A stretch of DNA of 64,000 nt from positions 1,674,001 to 1,738,000 of the forward strand of contig JAHRBC010000002.1 in assembly GCA_022702545.1 (NCBI GenBank), given 5' to 3'. This DNA is from Phycomyces nitens (taxonomy: Eukaryota; Mucoromycota; Mucoromycetes; Mucorales; Phycomycetaceae). The position numbers and the translations under genes were made by a program. Positions 58,588 to 64,000 of this stretch are shown here, in pieces; within the stretch, counting starts at the first letter, position 1, and the number at the start of each line of letters is the position of its first letter. The notes under the pieces were generated by a model, which saw only the letters and a list, made by a program, of their open reading frames with translations, had not been told where the DNA came from and ran no database searches.

Positions 58588-61089
58588 ATGAAATCCCCTG
58601 GAGAATGTCAGCGAACGAGACTGCAGCACATTCTATCTTCGCCAAACCTTCTTGCTTCCTTTGAAGTCTATCTGCAGCGGATCGAGGCCCATGAAAACCT
58701 GCTTTTTATCGAAGCATTATCCCAACTACGCCATGAACAGCACCTCAACAACATTGAAGCCATTGTCCACAGGTACGCCAACAAACAAACAAACAAACAA
58801 AAAAGATCGTTTGTTAATATCCCTATAGAATCTGGAGAACATTCATTGCTCTCGGTTCGCCTCTGGAACTAGACATTAAAAATGCAAAGGCAATCGGAAG
58901 TGCAATTGAGGCAATGCGTTGGGCAATTCTCACCAAAGAAAAGGCCCTCGAGATTTTTAGCGAAGCCGAACAAGACGTTCGCGATTCTCTTGTAAGCTTA
59001 TAGAGAATATCTTTGGTTGCTTATTGTGTTTTTGCTAATTCCAGTATAGGAAAAACTGGTAGTCGAATTTGACAGGATCCATATACACCCTATGTAAGTC
59101 CATTGGACAATTTAAACATGTCCTAATTTTAGTATAGTACTTCTTCCCTAGCAACCCGGTCTCAGAAAAAGGTTGCCATTATTGGCGGTGGTTTTACGGT
59201 AAAGTCTATTCTCAACAATCACAGCGGCGGAGCACGTGGAAACTGACGCTGTTTATCTGGGTTTCTAGGGTTTCACGGTTGCCTCCATCTTGGACCCTAT
59301 GCCACGTTTCCACGTGACTTTGATAGATACCAAAGGTAATACATTTATAACTTTGCCATATTTGGTATTATCACATATTAACAGCCTGCCTTTTAGATTC
59401 ATTTGAGTACAGTCCTGGTATGATCAAGGTAGATACAATAATCTATTGTAATTGACTAAATGATACTAATAATAACCTCTATGCAGATGCTTGTCCGCCC
59501 CGAAGAGACATCTTCGCTTCGTGTCAGACACAGCGCTTATGTAAAGAATGGTCGGGTAGTCATTGGCTGCGCAGAAAAGATTGAGCAGGATGCAACTGCC
59601 GTTCGCGTAAATGATGAATTGGTAAGTAGATTTTGACTTCTTATTCCACCATCTAACCATCTGAGCAGATCCACTTTGACTATCTCGTAATTGCGACCGG
59701 AAGTACATACAGGTCAAAGCTAAAGTCATTTGATATTTCTGCACTCTATCGCATGTCAGAATTGGTCAATGAGCACAATGATCTCAAAAAAGCCAACAGT
59801 GTTCTAATTATTGGTAACGTCTTACAATGCAAATCTGAACCTATCTAACCTTGTTTTTTTTTTTGAATTCAGGAGGCGGACTTGTAGGCTGTGAACTTGC
59901 AAGCGAAATCTCACTGCACGACTTCCCACCTCCTTACAGAAGAAAGAAGCGTGTGACACTCGTAGAATCTCATGATGATCTTGTCCGTCGCAGTTCCTCA
60001 AAGCGTCGCGAGAGAGCGTTTGACTATCTCACACGTCTTGGTGTCGAGGTGATCTGTGGAGAAAAGATTGTCGACTTTGACACTGGAGAAAGAAACACAT
60101 ACCTCGGTTCAAGCGGCCATGTCTACCGCAACTATGACAAGGTCTATCTGGCAACCGGAACTATACCAAGCAGCGGTCTGCTCCAGGGCGCAGGCGACGT
60201 CGGCTTTGAATCATGCGTTGATCTGTGGGACCGTATTCGCGTAAAGCCTACCTTACAGCTGGATCACTGGAAATATCAACACATCTTTGCAGGTGGAGAT
60301 GTCACCAATGTAGACGAAGAAAAAACCGGTTTTGCTGCCACCCTGGCTGGTGTCTGCATTGCACGAAACATCTGTCGTATCGAAAAGGGCAAGGCACCTT
60401 TGCGCCAGGGTGCTAAAGGCACTGCGCCTGCTCCCCTCAAGCCTCTTCATGGTATTGGCGCCAATGGTGGTATTGGTCGACGTAAGTTTACAGAATTGAG
60501 AAGCTTAAACATAGATTGCTGACATTTTAGAATCTTTGTTTTCTTAGAACAAATGAGTTCCATCAAGCGTACATTTGCATTCCTGAACCCTACATGGGCA
60601 GCACTCAAGAGCTTTGATGAACAGCAGTTCCTTCGAATCGTACAGGGCGAGGCTGCAGCATCATCTTTGGCAATTGGCAGGAAACCCAAGAAGCTGGACC
60701 TTTCATCTCACCAAAGACACCGCACAGATTCTGCTCACGGCAGTCTTTCTCAAACATCCTCTCGCATCACGGCCGCAAATCTGTCTGGTATCGATGTCCT
60801 GTCTACTCGCGGAAGTGATGATTCTGATAGTCTGCGGACCTACCTTTGTTCCAATAACCTGTTTGATCTTGAAATGACCTTTGAAGACTTTAGCGAGTCT
60901 ACGGTGAATTCTGTATATGGTGATGACACGAGCTTCGTCTCAGAAGTCAGCAAAAACAAGGTCGCCGAGTGTTTTGCAGCTGCAACTGCTCCTTCAAAAT
61001 CAACAAAATCAAACAAGTCGTCTAAATCGACCCGGTCATCCATCTCTGGTTCTTCTCTTCTCGAGAAGAAGCTCCAGTACATATGCTAA
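58588..61089 (+). CDS. RGS domain fused to an AIF/FSP1-like FAD/NAD(P) oxidoreductase
   Basis: Ten exons (58588-58772, 58829-58991, 59050-59093, 59138-59198, 59269-59335, 59397-59428, 59487-59621, 59669-59813, 59873-60481, 60548-61089) encode 660 residues in one frame. Residues about 8-128 have the RGS pattern (TRLQHILSSPNLLASFEVYL, HENLLFIEAL, PLELDI, then IFSEAEQDVRDSLEKLVVEF). After about ten linker residues a pyridine nucleotide-disulphide oxidoreductase begins: FAD-binding VAIIGGGFTG (147-152 GGGFTG), YLVIATGS, NAD-binding LIIGGGLVGCELA (GGG from 278), and the late FAD motif FAGGDV (418-421). A Ser-rich tail (about 480-660) follows, with SKSTKSNKSSKST. RGS domains speed GTP hydrolysis by G-alpha; AIFM2/FSP1 relatives reduce quinones with NAD(P)H. 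The join falls inside exon 4 coding sequence. An unrecognised fusion of two annotated genes is unlikely because no stop, start or long gap separates them. Confidence 0.8.
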
Positions 61090-61459
61090 GCAACCCCAAC
61101 CCCAACCCCAACATCAACCAAACCAATAGACCTACCAAAAAAGAAAAAAGAGAAAAAAAAGCAAGCAAGCTCACATACAAACTATATCAAAGACAAAAAG
61201 TAAGATATCAGTCATTTGTATAGACTCGCTCAGGACTTTTGTATCATCTTTGTCACCCCCTAGCTCTCTCATAGTAATTAGCTCTGACAGTGTAAAAATT
61301 ATGTATATATATTTATTATAGTAACTCTCAGGTACATGCAAAAAAATCACTCATGGCTACAAATCCCCACTGTATTCTTTTACACTAATAATCTGCCAAT
61401 ATATTGTATACCATAAAAATCCCCTTTCCTTTCCTTTCCTTTTACATGACTCTCTCTCT

Positions 61460-61489
61460 CTATTATTATTATTATTATTATTATTAATT

Positions 61490-61520
<31 letters not shown>
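61460..61520. repeat. (ATT)n and (TA)n microsatellites
   Basis: About nine ATT/TTA units followed by long TATATA runs. Confidence 0.9.
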
Positions 61521-61648
61521 AGAATGTTTATGAACAAAAATACTATAAAGAATATTATAATATTATTCTTTTAATTGTTGCTGGTTAAAAAATGTCTGGT
61601 TATGTATTTAAATTTAGTAACAATCGAACCAAAATATCTTCCCCTGGC

Positions 61649-61671
61649 AAAAAAAAAAAAAAAAAAAAAAA
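61649..61671. repeat. 23-base A tract
   Basis: Uninterrupted run of 23 A residues after CCCCTGGC. Possibly the tail of an old retroposed insert, otherwise a simple slippage tract. Confidence 0.9.
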
Positions 61672-63580
61672 GGACAAATACGAGTGCCGATACTAATGAG
61701 AGAACATACAAGCATATATGACATAATGCACTCTCTGTTATTAGTTAGTTTTGATTTCAGATTTGATAGGTGGAGTGGATTGACAAGAAGCCTATTTGTG
61801 ATTATATGGAATTTGGTAAATGTCCCAATGCCATATATAGACTATTCTCTTATAGAATTTTTTTTATAAATATTTCATATTTATGATTATGGCATTTAAA
61901 TATATTAGGAATAACCATTTCACCTAAAATGGCGATTAACCTGTTAATGCACATAGACGTATCATCAAGCTGTGTCACTTTCTACGGATTAACCATCTGG
62001 CAATGGAACTCGTATCATTCGACATGTTTCAAATATGTTCCGGGCCTTTGGAACACTAGATATTTTTTCATATTAAAAAAAATACGTACTTTTTCAAGGA
62101 AACAAAAAGAAAAAGTTGGTATTTACAGACCTTTAAGTATTCCCTTACCCATGGTCATTATACACCAAACCCTCAACAAAGGTTCAGTCTGGTTCCTGAA
62201 TCCCGCAAATAGTCATGGCTGACATTCTCCAGACCATGTTTACCATTTGTTTTCCCGCCATAATTCAACTCAACTCAAAACCATGCTGTTTGATCGTTAC
62301 TACCAAACCCTATCTATTCATCGTTTAACCTTGTCCAGACCAACAGCCAATTGAATTTATGCCCATTACAAAGGTGTCCACATCCCAAACAGCCTTTTGG
62401 CTCCAAGATACCAATATTTAGCCCAAGCACCACTTGCAATAACTGGCCTCATTCCGAAAATACAATGCCTAACCCTTTGAAAATTAAAGATCCTATTTTA
62501 ATTTTCCAAGGTTGCACATCAGGAGCCTGTGGGTTCTAAAAGGTCTTGGCTTAAACTCTTCTTTTTAAAAAAAAATAAAAAAATAAAAAACTCTCCTAAT
62601 ACATCACAATTCTACATGTATGTAAAAGGAGAGTTGAAGAACTTTCCATGCCAGCCTTCTAGATTGGGTTGCAGGGTTCTGGCCAATATCACTAATCAAG
62701 GCCGGCAGAGTACAAGGCTACACACGTCCTCAGTGCAAAATTTTTTCATCGTTAACACAAACCATGTTTAATTAGGCTTAAAAGGTACACAAGAGTAAAG
62801 TTAAATTGGATATTTGTTTGCAAAATAACAAATATATATCATCCAATGCTCTTGGTTCTCTTTATAGGCACAATAGCCATCACCAGATATTTGTCCTTTT
62901 TTATATCCACAGTAACCTTGGAGCGGAGGTAGGTGCTGGTCACAATACGTCAATGGATTCTTAATTGACTTTACGGCAGGCCTTGGTACAGGCCGACACG
63001 GATTATATCGGTGGCTGAGATTGTATCGTATATTGGCCCATGAGGCTCTCGAGTGTTTTCACCAATGGGTTCTCAGACTATCTATATATTTTCATAAGTG
63101 TCCTCCGATTAAACTCACAGCATGGATTCTTTTGTATTCATAGTGGGAATTTAATCGAACAAGGTTAAAAATTTAGCGAAAAGAATAGCAAAAGACACCG
63201 TTTAGACCTGTCGGATACAGTAGCCTGGATATTTCACCATCGCTTACTTTCTGGTTCTATACGTTTCCATGGTAGCCTTAAAGTGTGCCCACAAAATAAT
63301 TAGGCGTTAAAGAATATATCCATCAATTCAGTCCATATCTCAATTCACAGACCCACCTAGCCCTGAGCAACTGACAAGACAGAATATCAGAATATTCAAG
63401 GAATTTTATTACATCAAATGTCTACCCTTTATGACCTTGGAAGCCATAAAGTAGGCAAATAAAAAAAAAGTTGGGGCCCAATAGTAGCCTACTAACTATA
63501 GATATTCAACTTTCTAGACATTTTTGTCATTCTGTAATTTAATTAAAGGTTGCCGATAAAGAATACGTTGACATGAATAA

Positions 63581-63960
63581 GCAGTGAAAATGTTCGAGAG
63601 TCTTATGGACCCTACATTTCTGCACCAGCCAGTTTTTGCGCATGTCAATATAGAATGCTGACTCATCTGGCTAGAACTGGATTATGAAATAGCCAGGACA
63701 AGGTCAACAGCTCAACTGTCATGAGTCTCATCGTATATGCTACAGAGCGTTTGGTCTCTCAAGGTTAAATTTAGTTATACAAATGTCTGGCAGAATATTC
63801 TAAGCATATCAAAGAAGCCTTTGGTCCAAAATGCCATTTTTTTTTCAACGCCAGTTGGAAAAATTCTCAAACATCAAGTTGTACATGTGTTCTTGGTGCT
63901 TGGTTTTCAAGATCCTGGCCATGGTCTGACCTTTTTGTTTTTGTTTTTTTTTTAAAAAAA
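63581..63960 (-). pseudogene. Tc1/IS630-like transposase relic
   Basis: On the minus strand at about 63680-63600 a frame reads PDESAFYIDMRKNWLVQK, equivalent to the first-Asp region DESAFDINM of the relic at 2793-3460. Upstream on the same strand (63690-63960) are further low-quality fragments with stops. No second Asp or PELN block is seen. Only a piece remains. Confidence 0.5.
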
Positions 63961-64000
63961 AAGAAATCATTCGGATTGTCCTGCATATTTTGTACCCAGT

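Larger units (their letters stand above)
61090..63580. other. AT-rich intergenic DNA with simple repeats and relic fragments
   Basis: Simple repeats lie at 61460-61520 and a long A tract at 61649-61671. At about 63090-62860 the minus strand keeps a frame of some 65 codons with one stop (SHRYNPCRPVPRPAVKS...YCDQHLPPLQGYCGY), a probable coding relic of unknown source. No intact gene. Confidence 0.4.

Noticed and set aside
1..64000. CRISPR array, bacterial operon, rRNA or telomere repeats
   Set aside because: No direct-repeat/spacer pattern, no operon-like spacing, no rRNA or telomeric motif seen; the window is eukaryotic nuclear DNA.

Overview
This is a window of a fungal nuclear chromosome. 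Genes are split by many short introns (mostly about 45-75 bp, nearly all GT-AG), and intergenic DNA is very AT-rich. The gene content (alpha-arrestin, delta-12-type desaturase, PIG-U/Gab1, Fzo1, ubinuclein, a Lam/Ysp1/Sip3-type BAR-PH-VASt protein, MCM2) is that of a fungus. FAR1/MULE, Tc1/IS630-like and LINE-ORF1-like relics suggest an early-diverging fungus of the Mucoromycota, probably Mucorales. That placement is inference, since no search was run.

Layout. 1-3.7 kb is a mobile-element graveyard: a broken PD-(D/E)XK-like nuclease gene lies between two inverted copies of a Tc1-like transposase tail. 3.7-15.3 kb is a dense block: alpha-arrestin, fatty-acid desaturase, an intact FAR1-domain ORF, a glycerol-3-phosphate acyltransferase, ribosomal protein eS27, PIG-U (all +), then convergent Fzo1 (-). 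15.3-33 kb is accessory: Tc1 and MULE relics, two related F-box genes (the second frameshifted), a decayed Ty3-type retroelement, an imperfect repeat cluster and a decayed Harbinger transposase. 33.1-44.5 kb is a second dense block: ubinuclein/HPC2, the BAR-PH-VASt protein (+) and convergent MCM2 (-). 45-52 kb holds one orphan LINE-ORF1-like ORF and otherwise AT-rich relic DNA. 52.5-61.1 kb has a duplicated-domain protein of unknown function divergent from an IFRD-family gene, then a small eight-cysteine GPI-type protein divergent from an unusual gene in which an RGS domain is joined in frame to an AIF/FSP1-like FAD/NAD oxidoreductase. The last 3 kb is AT-rich with another Tc1 relic.

The genes do not form one pathway. 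Two lipid enzymes (desaturase, acyltransferase) and two ER/organelle membrane factors (PIG-U, Fzo1) share the first block, and the second block holds chromatin (ubinuclein), sterol-transfer (Lam type) and replication (MCM2) genes. The most novel candidate is the RGS-oxidoreductase fusion at 58.6-61.1 kb. Exon models were built by hand: every multi-exon model given keeps one open frame, its exon lengths sum to a multiple of three, and its splice sites are GT-AG with one GC-AG exception.
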